NCBI RefSeq assembly: GCF_000724085.1
Contig: NZ_CCDL010000003.1
Span: forward strand, 496,001 to 560,000
Direction of reading: 5' to 3'
DNA length: 64,000 nt
Origin: Oceanobacillus manasiensis
GTDB lineage: Bacteria; Bacillota; Bacilli; Bacillales; Amphibacillaceae
Shown here one piece after another: positions 46,825 through 55,304 of the stretch. The position numbers and the translations under genes were made by a program. Positions within the stretch are counted from its first letter, which is position 1. Every line of letters begins with the position of its first letter. Below the pieces are notes generated by a model, which was not told where the DNA came from, searched no databases, and was given only the letters and a program-made list of their open reading frames with translations.

Positions 46825-46967
46825 AGATAAACATAATGTATTAAAAACCGTTCCATGCTGGACACATGGAACGGTTCCAATAGACCAACCCCAGCAAGTG
46901 GGGAGGTACACCTAGAGAAAGTAATCCCTCAGCGCCTGGCTAAAGCACATGAGGGATTATTTTTTTT
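46825..46967 (+). ncRNA. Predicted type I antitoxin RNA
   Basis: A transcript from the extended -10 box would contain a perfect hairpin (AACCGTTCCATG with CATGGAACGGTT, about 46850-46880) and end at a strong terminator (AATCCCTCA with TGAGGGATT and eight T, 46923-46967). Its 3' end is antisense to the stop codon and 3' end of the toxin gene on the other strand. This is the arrangement of txpA/RatA, bsrG/SR4 and related pairs. The start is inferred. Confidence 0.75.
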
Positions 46968-47043
46968 GGTTCTTGTCAGACATGATAAACGCTATTAGCA
47001 TCCCGAAGGATATCATTAACGTTAACACCGATTCAATCCCCAT
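46957..47043 (-). CDS. Small holin-like type I toxin
   Basis: 28 residues: MGIESVLTLMISFGMLIAFI then MSDKNQKK. It has a short polar start, one transmembrane helix and a charged tail, as in the TxpA/YonT/BsrG-like putative holin-like toxins. A strong AAGGAGG site stands 8 bases before the ATG. That site directly abuts a perfect hairpin in the leader. The stop codon lies within the terminator arm shared with the antisense RNA. The peptide should insert in the membrane when not silenced. Confidence 0.82.
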   Translation of the reverse strand: MGIESVLTLMISFGMLIAFIMSDKNQKK

Positions 47044-47056
47044 TGGCACCACCTCC

Positions 47057-47078
47057 TTTTTAGGAATCGTCCTAAAAA
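47057..47078 (-). promoter_or_regulatory. Leader hairpin next to the toxin ribosome site
   Basis: On the minus strand TTTTTAGGA-CGAT-TCCTAAAAA is a perfect 9-bp stem that ends immediately before the GGAGG. Such hairpins limit translation of type I toxins. The likely toxin promoter is an extended -10 box on the minus strand at 47125-47133 (TGC TATAGT). Confidence 0.7.
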
Positions 47079-47237
47079 GAAAAGTGCACCGTCCCCTCAT
47101 GTGATGCCAGTCTATTGTCTTTTTACTATAGCACAAATGTGCACCTTGTTGTTTAAGATAGTAGGATCTTTATAGCATGAATCAGGGAGTTATAGAGACT
47201 CGTCAGCATCAAAATAAAACAAAGGGAGGAAAGAACG

Positions 47238-47741
47238 ATGCTCGGATTGCCAAAAGGAGAGGTTTTCTTAGTACCTTGGACAGAGGACTGGGAAAGGGAA
47301 TTTCTATACGAAAAAGAAAAGATCCAAGCTCTTATTAGCGAATATATCTTGGACGTTCATCACATTGGAAGCACGGCGGTCAAACATTTATGTGCGAAGC
47401 CTATACTTGATATTGCCATTGAGTTAAGGGACTTCAGTGGAGGGGACAATTGTATTTTTCCGCTTGAGTCGTTAGGTTATGCTTATAAAGGAACCAATAT
47501 ATTACCTGACAGGCATTACTTCAGTAAGGGCGAACCGCGGACCCACCAAATACATATGTACCAGACTGGAAGTAGTTATCTAAAGGAACAACTACAATTT
47601 AGAGACATATTAAGAAGTAATGCAATTGTAAGAAAAGATTATGAAAAGATAAAACAGAACCTTGCAAGTGAAAATAGACATAATAAACATAAGTATGCAG
47701 AAATGAAAACAGCATTTGTATCAACTGTTCTAGAAACTTGA
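47238..47741 (+). CDS. GrpB family protein (nucleotidyltransferase fold)
   Basis: 167 residues of the UPF0157/GrpB family. VHHIGSTAVKHLCAKPILDIAIEL gives the GS and DxD-like pattern of the nucleotidyltransferase fold, and RTHQIHMYQTGS with LQFRDILRSN is the family C-terminal part. The substrate is unknown. An AAGGGAGG site precedes the ATG. Confidence 0.88.
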   Translation: MLGLPKGEVFLVPWTEDWEREFLYEKEKIQALISEYILDVHHIGSTAVKHLCAKPILDIAIELRDFSGGDNCIFPLESLGYAYKGTNILPDRHYFSKGEPRTHQIHMYQTGSSYLKEQLQFRDILRSNAIVRKDYEKIKQNLASENRHNKHKYAEMKTAFVSTVLET

Positions 47742-47780
47742 AAGTAACTTTTCTAAGAGGGAACTATCAGTCCTATAAAA

Positions 47781-47812
47781 GCAAAAACCGACAGGATATC
47801 CTTGCTGTTTTT
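47781..47812 (+). terminator. Probable terminator of the GrpB-family gene
   Basis: AAAAAC and GTTTTT flank an AGGATATCCT palindrome; the stem has a small bulge. Confidence 0.5.
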
Positions 47813-47893
47813 AATTCGTACACATAGAAAAAAACTAGAATAACTTCTACTATGATAGAATAAGAACAAGTGATCTATAGGAGGAGTGTAGCA

Positions 47894-48466
47894 TTGAAAA
47901 CGGAACAGGATATTATAAGACTTATCGAATCAGACGAAGAAATGATGCGCATTTTAAAAGCGGCCCAAAAGCTAGAGTTGCCCGATTGGTGGATTTGTGC
48001 AGGGTTTGTGCGCTCGAAAATTTGGGATACATTACATCAATTCAGGGAAAAAACCCCCATGCCTGATGTGGACGTTATCTATTTCGATAAAACCAACATA
48101 GAAGAAAAAGAAGAAAAGAGACTTGAGGAAAGATTAAGAGATTTGCTTCCTAATGTTCCTTGGTCTGTGAAAAACCAGGCAAGGATGCATATTGTGAACC
48201 AAGTTGAGCCCTATAAATCAAGTGAAAATGCAATTTCTAAATTTCCGGAAACTGCAACAGCAATTGGTGTGAAGTTAGATCAAAATAATCAAGTGAAACT
48301 CACAGCTCCTTGGGGGATTGAGGATGTATTAAATTTACAGGTGAAGCCGACTCCGTATTTTATGGAGACCAGCGCACTCGCGGCTATTTATGATGAAAGA
48401 GTGACAAAAAAAGAGTGGCAGTCTATTTGGCATAAGTTAGAAATATATTCAATTACAAGTGCTTAG
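47894..48466 (+). CDS. Nucleotidyltransferase family protein (NTP_transf_6)
   Basis: 190 residues from TTG 47894 with GGAGG 9 bases upstream; the upstream in-frame codon lies before that site. The patterns DWWICAGFVRSKIWDTLH and MPDVDVIYFD give the substrate-binding and DxD metal motifs of this family, and APWGIEDVLNLQVKPTP the C-terminal part. The family transfers nucleotides to unknown acceptors. It is the second nucleotidyltransferase-fold gene in a row. Confidence 0.88.
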   Translation: MKTEQDIIRLIESDEEMMRILKAAQKLELPDWWICAGFVRSKIWDTLHQFREKTPMPDVDVIYFDKTNIEEKEEKRLEERLRDLLPNVPWSVKNQARMHIVNQVEPYKSSENAISKFPETATAIGVKLDQNNQVKLTAPWGIEDVLNLQVKPTPYFMETSALAAIYDERVTKKEWQSIWHKLEIYSITSA

Positions 48467-48813
48467 TATGGTGCAGATAATTGGTTAGCCAATGTAGTAG
48501 GAGCCGATATAAAGAAGTATTTAATGCGTATAGATAATTATGTTTCGAGCATCCGCTAAACCGGAGGTATTCTATATGGAATAGGGCTTTTTACTTACTA
48601 TAAGATCTTGTTAGAAAAATAATCAATATACGCCAACCATAGTCAGGAGGATGTTCCTCTCCTGGCTTTTTTGTATTATTTTGAGGTGTTTTCCAGAACA
48701 GCTAATTCCTTTCCTAACTTGTACACATGATTTTCTTTATTCTTGAATAGCAATAAAAGAAGAGGATGATTAGACAGAACCTAAAATATGTAAGATATAG
48801 GGAGGAAAATTAA
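48467..48813. other. 347-bp intergenic region with one terminator
   Basis: Apart from the terminator at 48641-48672 I see no gene or structured RNA. The right part must hold the promoter of the ZorA-like gene. Confidence 0.5.
48641..48672 (+). terminator. Rho-independent terminator
   Basis: AGTCAGGAG pairs with CTCCTGGCT, then six T. Confidence 0.85.
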
Positions 48814-50643
48814 ATGGTGCAAGCCATTCTAGAAATGTTTACAAGTGAACAAAAGGCAGAAGCAATATTAGCTAACACAATGATAGAGGCTATTTTCATT
48901 CTATTGTTTGGTTTGTTCCTCATTGCCGTAATATTTCACATCACTTTATTTAGCAAGCTAAGAGGGATACGTAATTATGTGAAAAATACAGGGCGACTGG
49001 ATGTTGAGCCATTACAAGGTTTTCAAGAACAATTCCATAAAAAGCAGGGAGAAGGCATAAAAGCTGAAACCTTCATACAGGAAAAGTTTTCAGGCTGGCG
49101 CATTTTTCAAGTGCCAGTTGTCAGCTTGGTGAAGATGATTCAAATGACCGTTTCTGTCTTCATTTTGCTAGGGGTTCTTGGAACATTTATCGGGCTCACT
49201 TCGTCTCTCGGGAGCATCAATATTGATGATAGTGACCTTGTTGAAGGTGTGGCAGGGGTGCTGGCAGGCATTGATGTAGCCTTTTACACAAGTATTGCAG
49301 GAATGGGATTTTCTTTAATTATGACGCTGCTTATTAAAATCATGAATACAGAATTTATGTTAACAGATATCATGCTCATCACAGAATCTAGTTTAGAAGG
49401 AGCAGAGCAGAATAGCATGGGTCGGTTAATACGTGTTTCTGAAACGATTAATAATTCGATTGTCAGTCTACAGGAGACGAATCAAAAATCCTTGCAAGGT
49501 ATTGAGGCTTCTTTCACAGGCTTTAAGGAATATACGGCAGGGCTACAACAATCTGCCAAAGATCTGGCAGCTTTTAATGATGGGCTTTCTGAGAATTTAG
49601 AAGAATTTAAAGGGTTATTCCAACAAATGAAAGACGTAACAAATGGGTTCTCTGAGGGGACAAATAACCTCAATAAAAATTTCGATTCCTTATTTTCTTA
49701 TTTTAAAAAGATGGATAGCAAAAATGATCGGATGGTAAAGGCTTTTGAAAGCACTTTTGAGAAAATGAAAGAAGCTTCAGACTCACAATTGAAGACATTA
49801 CAGCACTTTGAATCCTCGGTGGGAGAAATCAAACAATTTACGTCATCCCTTTTGAGTGAGCAGGAAACGATGCATAAGTCTTTTGAAAGGATACAAGAAA
49901 AGAGCGGTGAATTAGTTGGTGCGATGGATAATCAAAATAAAGCTTTTCAAAGAGTTTTTGGGGAGGATCTATCAACTAAACTGTCTGGTGTTATGACATA
50001 CCTTGGAGAGCTGTCTAAAGAATTTGATAAGATGGGAGCATCTATTGTTAAGCTACCAGATGCTTTAGAGGTTATTAACCAAACACAATCAGAGTACAAG
50101 CATCTTCTAGCAGACCGTTTTAATGAATTAAAAGAATTTAATCGGACCTTTAATCAGCATTTAAAAGACCATTCCAATCAGTCTAGTCAATTTGATAAAC
50201 AGATGAAGGATGCTACGTACACGTTTGAACAGTTCGGAGTGAAAAATACCCAATTAATTCAAGAAATAAATACTATAATTAATCAAATGAACAGTGGGTT
50301 TCATCAGCGGGAAAATCAAATGGAGGCAAGTGTTGGAATATTAAAAGATACGCTATCAAGCTATGTTGGAAATTTAGAAGGCTCACTCGGCAATAAATTG
50401 GATAGTCTCTTGCAGAGTTTTGGGAGATATGTGGAGCGAACTAATGAAGCAATACGTAATGAATTTAAAGAAGTCCAGCGTATTACAGAAGCTACACATC
50501 AAAGCAATGGCCGGTTCATCCAACAAACATTGCAGGAGATTAGTAGAGAGCTTCAGTCAATAAATCAGCGGAGGGCCACACCTCCACAACAGCAGACAGG
50601 TAATTGGTCAAATGGAATAGGAATGAATCAAAATGAATTCTAA
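48814..50643 (+). CDS. MotA/TolQ/ExbB-family channel protein, ZorA-like
   Basis: 609 residues. Membrane segments lie near residues 20-48, then 108-130 and 145-185, the last pair carrying the family pattern VLGTFIGLTSSLG ... GIDVAFYTSIAGMGFSLIMT. After residue ~200 comes a very long helical tail (about 400 residues) rich in Gln, Glu and Lys, as in ZorA of the Zorya system, far longer than flagellar MotA. The start has a GGGAGG site. It overlaps the ZorB-like gene by 11 bases. With it, it should form an ion-driven rotary complex in the membrane. Confidence 0.85.
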   Translation: MVQAILEMFTSEQKAEAILANTMIEAIFILLFGLFLIAVIFHITLFSKLRGIRNYVKNTGRLDVEPLQGFQEQFHKKQGEGIKAETFIQEKFSGWRIFQVPVVSLVKMIQMTVSVFILLGVLGTFIGLTSSLGSINIDDSDLVEGVAGVLAGIDVAFYTSIAGMGFSLIMTLLIKIMNTEFMLTDIMLITESSLEGAEQNSMGRLIRVSETINNSIVSLQETNQKSLQGIEASFTGFKEYTAGLQQSAKDLAAFNDGLSENLEEFKGLFQQMKDVTNGFSEGTNNLNKNFDSLFSYFKKMDSKNDRMVKAFESTFEKMKEASDSQLKTLQHFESSVGEIKQFTSSLLSEQETMHKSFERIQEKSGELVGAMDNQNKAFQRVFGEDLSTKLSGVMTYLGELSKEFDKMGASIVKLPDALEVINQTQSEYKHLLADRFNELKEFNRTFNQHLKDHSNQSSQFDKQMKDATYTFEQFGVKNTQLIQEINTIINQMNSGFHQRENQMEASVGILKDTLSSYVGNLEGSLGNKLDSLLQSFGRYVERTNEAIRNEFKEVQRITEATHQSNGRFIQQTLQEISRELQSINQRRATPPQQQTGNWSNGIGMNQNEF

Positions 50644-51325
50644 ATATCAGCGTCTATTTAGAAATGAACAGGACGAGGGACACTTTTGGCCATCATTTAC
50701 CGACCTGCTAACAACTATTCTACTTTGTTTTATGCTGATTTTTATATGTATGATGGTTATTAAATCTTTGCAAATTGAGGAAATGAAGGAAACACTCGAT
50801 CAGATTATGGGAGTGCGTGCCAAGCTTGTAAGTGAATTGAAAGAAGAATTTAGTGATTCGTCGATGGGTGTTGAGGTTGATGAAAAAACTGGAGCAATTA
50901 TATTTAATACGGAAATTCTATTTGATTACGGAAAAGATGAGTTAAAAGCCCAATCTTTTCAATTTCTTGATGAATTTGTACCAAAGTATTTAGATATTCT
51001 GCTGCAGAGTGGGTATGAGGAGTATATTGCTGAGATTATTATTGAAGGACACACAGATCGAGATGGGAGTTACTTATATAATTTGGAACTCTCACAAGCA
51101 CGTGCCTATAGTGTTGCTGACTATATTATGAGTGAGGAATTCCCATATGAAAATATTCAGCAACATGTAGGTGAAAAGTTAACAGTAAACAGCAAATCCT
51201 ATTCTGATCCTAGGACGGATGAAAATGGTGATTACAGTGCGAAAGACTCACGTAGAGTGGAGTTTAAATTTCGACTTAAAGATGAAGAAATCTTGGACAA
51301 AACCAGAGAGATCTTAGGGAATTAG
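50633..51325 (+). CDS. OmpA/MotB-family stator partner, ZorB-like
   Basis: 230 residues. There is one membrane helix (about 23-45) with the ion-carrying Asp in PSFTDLLTTI (D24). A periplasmic-type OmpA/MotB peptidoglycan-binding domain follows: IIIEGHTDRDGSYLYNLELSQARAYSVADYI and DSRRVEFKF. It overlaps the ZorA-like gene by 11 bases. No zorC, zorD or zorE follows. The pair is thus either an orphan Zorya motor, a MotPS-like stator with an unusual tail, or part of an undescribed system. Confidence 0.87.
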   Translation: MNSKYQRLFRNEQDEGHFWPSFTDLLTTILLCFMLIFICMMVIKSLQIEEMKETLDQIMGVRAKLVSELKEEFSDSSMGVEVDEKTGAIIFNTEILFDYGKDELKAQSFQFLDEFVPKYLDILLQSGYEEYIAEIIIEGHTDRDGSYLYNLELSQARAYSVADYIMSEEFPYENIQQHVGEKLTVNSKSYSDPRTDENGDYSAKDSRRVEFKFRLKDEEILDKTREILGN

Positions 51326-51480
51326 ACTATTTACCAATTTACTCAAATGTGCGTATAGTCATTCGTATACCCTCTAAAAGTTTACCTCCTACCTATTTCG
51401 GGTAAGCAATGAGTTGTATGGTGGTTTAGACCATCTAGGACAAATTACCTTAGCAACAAGACAAGGTTGGAGGGATTTAT

Positions 51481-52062
51481 ATTCGAAAGATATTAATGAG
51501 CGTTGCATTTATACTAATCTTTATTACATTCACGCTCGCGGGAAAAGTACAAGCTGATGAACAGCATATATTTACGATTTCTCATGTGAAGAACTTAATT
51601 GTGGAGAACAAAGAAACAGAAGTGATAACTCCACTTGTAGCCTCACAAAGTTTTATTGATAGTGCTGTAATTACACCGCTGAAATATAACTCAAATCAAA
51701 AGAAAGAAGAACCAGATAGGTATCTAGCTTCAGAGACTTATACTGTAACAGCTTATACTGCTGGCAAGGAGTCTACTGGAAAGTCACCAGACCATCCTTC
51801 ATATGGTATTACAGCTTCCGGTAATCTTGTAAAAGAAAACGAAACATTAGCATGTCCAGTCTCACTTGACTTTGGAACTGAAGTGTATATACCTAAGCTA
51901 AATGAAACCTTTACTTGTGAGGATCGAGGTAGTGCAATTGTAGAAGGACGTCTAGACGTATATATAGAAGACCTTGAGGAAGCAATTCACTTTGGCGTGC
52001 AAGAGCTTGAAGTACAGATTATAGAGGATAAGAAGGATCGACAGTTTGTGTTTGACGGTTAA
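51481..52062 (+). CDS. Secreted 3D-domain protein
   Basis: 193 residues if started at ATT 51481, which lies 6 bases after GGAGGG and gives the signal MRKILMSVAFILIF ... KVQA. The first ATG (51496) is 21 bases from that site and would lose the basic signal start. The C-terminal 3D domain has YTVTAYTAG, YGITASG, FGTEVYIPKLNETFTCEDRGSAI and RLDVYI with the catalytic Asp residues. Related proteins (YocH, YuiC) are lytic transglycosylase-like cell-wall enzymes. A terminator follows. Confidence 0.85.
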   Translation: MRKILMSVAFILIFITFTLAGKVQADEQHIFTISHVKNLIVENKETEVITPLVASQSFIDSAVITPLKYNSNQKKEEPDRYLASETYTVTAYTAGKESTGKSPDHPSYGITASGNLVKENETLACPVSLDFGTEVYIPKLNETFTCEDRGSAIVEGRLDVYIEDLEEAIHFGVQELEVQIIEDKKDRQFVFDG

Positions 52063-52070
52063 ATAGGAGG

Positions 52071-52109
52071 ACGTCCCTGAATGATATGCCATATCAGGGG
52101 CGTTTTTTT
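52071..52109 (+). terminator. Terminator of the 3D-domain gene
   Basis: ACGTCCCTGA pairs with TCAGGGGCGT (one G-U), followed by seven T. Confidence 0.92.
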
Positions 52110-52129
52110 ACAATTTAATCAAGAAACAT

Positions 52130-52155
52130 AAAAAAGCCCCTAAGTCTGGGGCTTG
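52130..52155 (-). terminator. Terminator of the chemoreceptor gene
   Basis: On the minus strand AAGCCCC pairs with GGGGCTT, then TTTTT. Confidence 0.9.
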
Positions 52156-52159
52156 ATTA

Positions 52160-53074
52160 CTATAACAATTCAGTAAATTGTTGAGCTTGTTTATCCAATT
52201 GTTTTGATGAATCGGTTAGGTCTTTAAAATCCTTTACTGTTGATTGGACTTTCACTTGACCTTCCATAATATGTTCTTGAACATCCTGTGTTCCAGCACT
52301 TATAGTGTTAATTTCAGATGTGATGCTTTCGATGTTATCACGAATTTGGGTAATGGATTTTTCCACATTATTAGATAGCTTACGTACCTCTTGTGCTACA
52401 ACATTAAACCCTCTACCATGTTCTCCGGCTCTTGCTGCTTCAATTGCAGCGTTTAAAGCAAGTAGATTCGTTTGAGAAGCGATAGCTTTTACGGTTTTAA
52501 CAATTTCTTGAATTGATTGTGTTTCTTTCTGTAGTTGTTCTAGATTCGCAGTGTTTTTTCCAGATACTTTTGTAATGCTATCAATCAATGCTAAGAGGTC
52601 CTCTGAGCGCTCAATACCGGCTGAAGCTTTTGAATTTAAATTAGCAGACATAAGGTTTAGTTGATCTCCAACATCTGTAATCGTTTTGTGGCGATCTGTA
52701 ATATCTGTTGCTACTTTAGATACACCAATAATTCTCGTTCGCTCCTCATTATAAATAGGCATATACGTTGCCTCCAACCAAACACGTTTATTACCTTTTC
52801 CTTTTCGTTCAATCTTATCTTGAAAGCTTCTCCCTTTCAGGATGTTATTCCAGAAGCGCTTATAATCAGGACTATTGGCGAATTCAGGGAAGCAAAGTTC
52901 TTTGTGATGCATTCCTAGCATTTCACTTGTCGTATAGCCTACTGTTTTTGCAAATACATCATTTACATAGGCAACACGGTAATCGAGTCCGAACCTTATA
53001 ATTGCTAAATTTTCCTCAATTGCTTTGACTACATGCATGTCATTTACTTGCTCTGTTTCTGTAGTATGTAACAT
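52160..53074 (-). CDS. Soluble PAS-domain methyl-accepting chemotaxis protein
   Basis: 304 residues, no membrane segment. The N-terminal PAS domain (about 15-135) has [20 protein letters not shown] and a PAC motif ending VATDITDR. The C-terminal signalling hairpin has the conserved tip [34 protein letters not shown], which binds CheA/CheW. A GAGGAGGA site precedes the ATG. It probably senses redox state or a small ligand in the cytoplasm, like aerotaxis-type receptors; no haem or FAD ligand can be named. Confidence 0.9.
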   Translation of the reverse strand: MLHTTETEQVNDMHVVKAIEENLAIIRFGLDYRVAYVNDVFAKTVGYTTSEMLGMHHKELCFPEFANSPDYKRFWNNILKGRSFQDKIERKGKGNKRVWLEATYMPIYNEERTRIIGVSKVATDITDRHKTITDVGDQLNLMSANLNSKASAGIERSEDLLALIDSITKVSGKNTANLEQLQKETQSIQEIVKTVKAIASQTNLLALNAAIEAARAGEHGRGFNVVAQEVRKLSNNVEKSITQIRDNIESITSEINTISAGTQDVQEHIMEGQVKVQSTVKDFKDLTDSSKQLDKQAQQFTELL

Positions 53075-53379
53075 TCATTTTCCTCCTCATTGCGGCTACT
53101 GTTAAAAATTTGCATACATTTCAAATAAGGGAAGTATGGTATAACAGTCCACGAAAAAAGAGGGGGATCCTTATTTTTAGCGTATTCTATTTTCCGAGAG
53201 CCGAACTAGTAATTTACTTATTACTTTTGACCTAGTCCCTTTTCCCTGATTTTGAATTAAATAAACCTGAATTAAAAATAAAAAGTCTAATTACATTATA
53301 TTACCTAATCCTTAACAATTTCTATACACAAAAAAGCGCCATTCCTAAGAATAGCGCTTTGTTTTTTATGTTTTCTTAT
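53075..53379. other. 305-bp intergenic region
   Basis: Holds the promoter of the chemoreceptor gene (minus strand) and, at the right, the terminator at 53331-53370. Nothing else is recognised. Confidence 0.4.
53331..53370 (-). terminator. Terminator of the aldo/keto reductase gene, possibly bidirectional
   Basis: AAAGCGC-ATTC pairs with GAAT-GCGCTTT around a CTAA loop. It is flanked by A and T runs, so it can act on both strands. Confidence 0.85.
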
Positions 53380-54216
53380 TTAAAATTCCTCATAGACAGC
53401 AGGATCTTGATCCTTTAATCTACCATCCGCACGTGTTAGCTGTGAAATAGTAGTCATTTCGGAATCACTTAATGTGAAATCAAAGATTGAGATGTTCTCA
53501 AGCTGTCTGGCTGGTGAAGCTGACTTTGGAATTGAAATGGATCCTAACTGATGATGCCAACGCAATATTACTTGCGAAATGGTCTTTTGATGCTTTTCTG
53601 CTATTTTACCAATGGTTTCATTCTCTAACACGGTACTAGCTCTACCCAGTGGACTCCAAGACTCTGTTTTTACATTATGCTTCTCATGCCACTTACGCTG
53701 ATCCTCTTGATTAAAGTACGGATGCAGCTCAATTTGATTCATGCTCGGCAAGACTCCCGTTTCTTTTTCAAGGCGTTCTAAATGTTCGGGAAGAAAGTTA
53801 CAGACACCAATGGATCGTATTAACCCCCACTTTTTTGCGTCAATTAAGGCTTGCCATGCTTCTACATAAAGATCTTGTTTAGGATTTGGCCAATGAATTA
53901 AGTATATATCATAGTAATCTAGGTTTGCTCGGTAGAGGGACTCTTGAATAGTCGATACAGCTTTATCATAGGGTTGATAGCGTCCCGGCAGTTTAGATGT
54001 TATTCGTAATTGTTCTCTTGGTATAGCACTCCGGCGAACAGCTTCCCCGACGGTTCCCTCATTTTCATAGTTATACGCTGTATCAATTAGCCTATAGCCA
54101 GTTTGGATGGCACTTGTAATCGCATTTACCCCTGAGTTACCGTTAAGCTTATACGTACCAAACCCGATTTCTGGCACAGTGAGTCCGTCATTTAAGGTTA
54201 TTTCTGGTATATGCAT
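53380..54216 (-). CDS. Aldo/keto reductase
   Basis: 278 residues. It has the family patterns GFGTYKL, GYRLIDTAYNYENEGTVGEAV (catalytic Asp/Tyr), ITSKLPG (Lys) and IYLIHWPNP (His), and the NADPH part SIPKSASPARQLENI. Close to the 2,5-diketo-gluconate reductase-like group of Bacillus (YvgN, YtbE). A GAGGGA site precedes the ATG. It reduces aldehydes or ketones with NADPH; the substrate is unknown. Confidence 0.9.
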   Translation of the reverse strand: MHIPEITLNDGLTVPEIGFGTYKLNGNSGVNAITSAIQTGYRLIDTAYNYENEGTVGEAVRRSAIPREQLRITSKLPGRYQPYDKAVSTIQESLYRANLDYYDIYLIHWPNPKQDLYVEAWQALIDAKKWGLIRSIGVCNFLPEHLERLEKETGVLPSMNQIELHPYFNQEDQRKWHEKHNVKTESWSPLGRASTVLENETIGKIAEKHQKTISQVILRWHHQLGSISIPKSASPARQLENISIFDFTLSDSEMTTISQLTRADGRLKDQDPAVYEEF

Positions 54217-54445
54217 CTTCTTCGCTCCCTCTTATTAAATTTACCTACGAGAAGATAATTAAAGTACCTTTCTCTTCTAGTAGCATCCTCTTGTAATTAA
54301 GGTTATCACTATCTAGTAAAATGGTACAATAAAATAGATTGAAAATAACTACGATTTAGGAGTAATTACTTGACTTGAAAACCCTTCCATAGGCTATGCT
54401 AGGTGTTGTGAAAATAATATATGTGAATAGTTGGAGGGACGAATC

Positions 54446-55225
54446 ATGTCAGAGAAACATATGGTATTTTTTGATATAGATGGAACGCTTCTTAATGAAG
54501 AAAAGGAGCTGCCTAAGAGTACCAAGGAAGCAATTATGGCATTAAAAGAAGCGGGGCATGAAGTGGCAATCGCTACTGGAAGAGCACCATTCTTTTTCAA
54601 ATCATTGCGTGAAGAGTTAGGAATTAATACATATGTATGCTTCAACGGGCAATATGTAGTTTTTCAAGGTAAGGTTATTCATCGTAACCCATTAAATAAA
54701 GAATTATTGGAAGACTTATCAAAAGTATCACTTGCAAATGAAAATCCGATTGTTTTTATGGGGCAAGAAGAAATGAAAGCAAACGTCCCTGAGCATGCTG
54801 CAATTAAGGAAGGTCTAAATTCTCTTAAAATAGACGTGAGTCTAGGGCATGATCCGAAATATAATCAAGGCAGAGACATATTTCAATGCTTGTTGTTCTG
54901 TGAGGAAGGCGAGGAGGAATTTTACGAGGAAAAGTATAGTGCATTTAACTTCGTTCGTTGGCATCCAAGGTCTGTGGATGTTGTCCCTTTTGAAGGCTCA
55001 AAAGCTGTAGGGATAAGGAAAGTTACCGATCTTCTTGATATAAGACAAGAGAACATCGTTGCGTTTGGAGATTCGTTAAACGATTTAGAAATGTTGACCG
55101 AAATCCCCAAAAGTGTAGCAATGGGAGACGGCCATCCTCGAGCTAAGCAGGCAGCAAAATATGAAACTGCAGCTGTAGATGATGATGGAATTTTAAAAGG
55201 CTTAAAAATGCTAGATCTATTATAA
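54446..55225 (+). CDS. Cof-type HAD hydrolase
   Basis: 259 residues from ATG 54446 (GGAGGG site). HAD motif I is FFDIDGTLL, motif II IATGRAP, motif III a Lys in EGSKAVGI, motif IV FGDSLNDLEML. A C2B cap lies between. It dephosphorylates sugar phosphates or flavin-type phosphates in the cytoplasm. It resembles Bacillus YkrA. It is followed closely by the DUF6886-like gene. Confidence 0.9.
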   Translation: MSEKHMVFFDIDGTLLNEEKELPKSTKEAIMALKEAGHEVAIATGRAPFFFKSLREELGINTYVCFNGQYVVFQGKVIHRNPLNKELLEDLSKVSLANENPIVFMGQEEMKANVPEHAAIKEGLNSLKIDVSLGHDPKYNQGRDIFQCLLFCEEGEEEFYEEKYSAFNFVRWHPRSVDVVPFEGSKAVGIRKVTDLLDIRQENIVAFGDSLNDLEMLTEIPKSVAMGDGHPRAKQAAKYETAAVDDDGILKGLKMLDLL

Positions 55226-55304
55226 TGAAGGGAGGGCGTATTCTATGAATACGCTCTTCTTTAAATGAGCAGCTACTATACAAATTTAAATGGAGATGAT
55301 GGAG

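Noticed and set aside
48814-51325. Complete Zorya system
   Set aside because: Neither zorC, zorD nor zorE is present within several kilobases on either side.
48814-51325. Ordinary flagellar stator MotAB or MotPS
   Set aside because: The channel protein is about twice the usual size because of the long helical tail, and no flagellar gene is near. It is not fully excluded.
52661-53001. Two plus-strand frames of 77-85 codons
   Set aside because: They are antisense to the PAS/chemoreceptor gene and lack ribosome sites.
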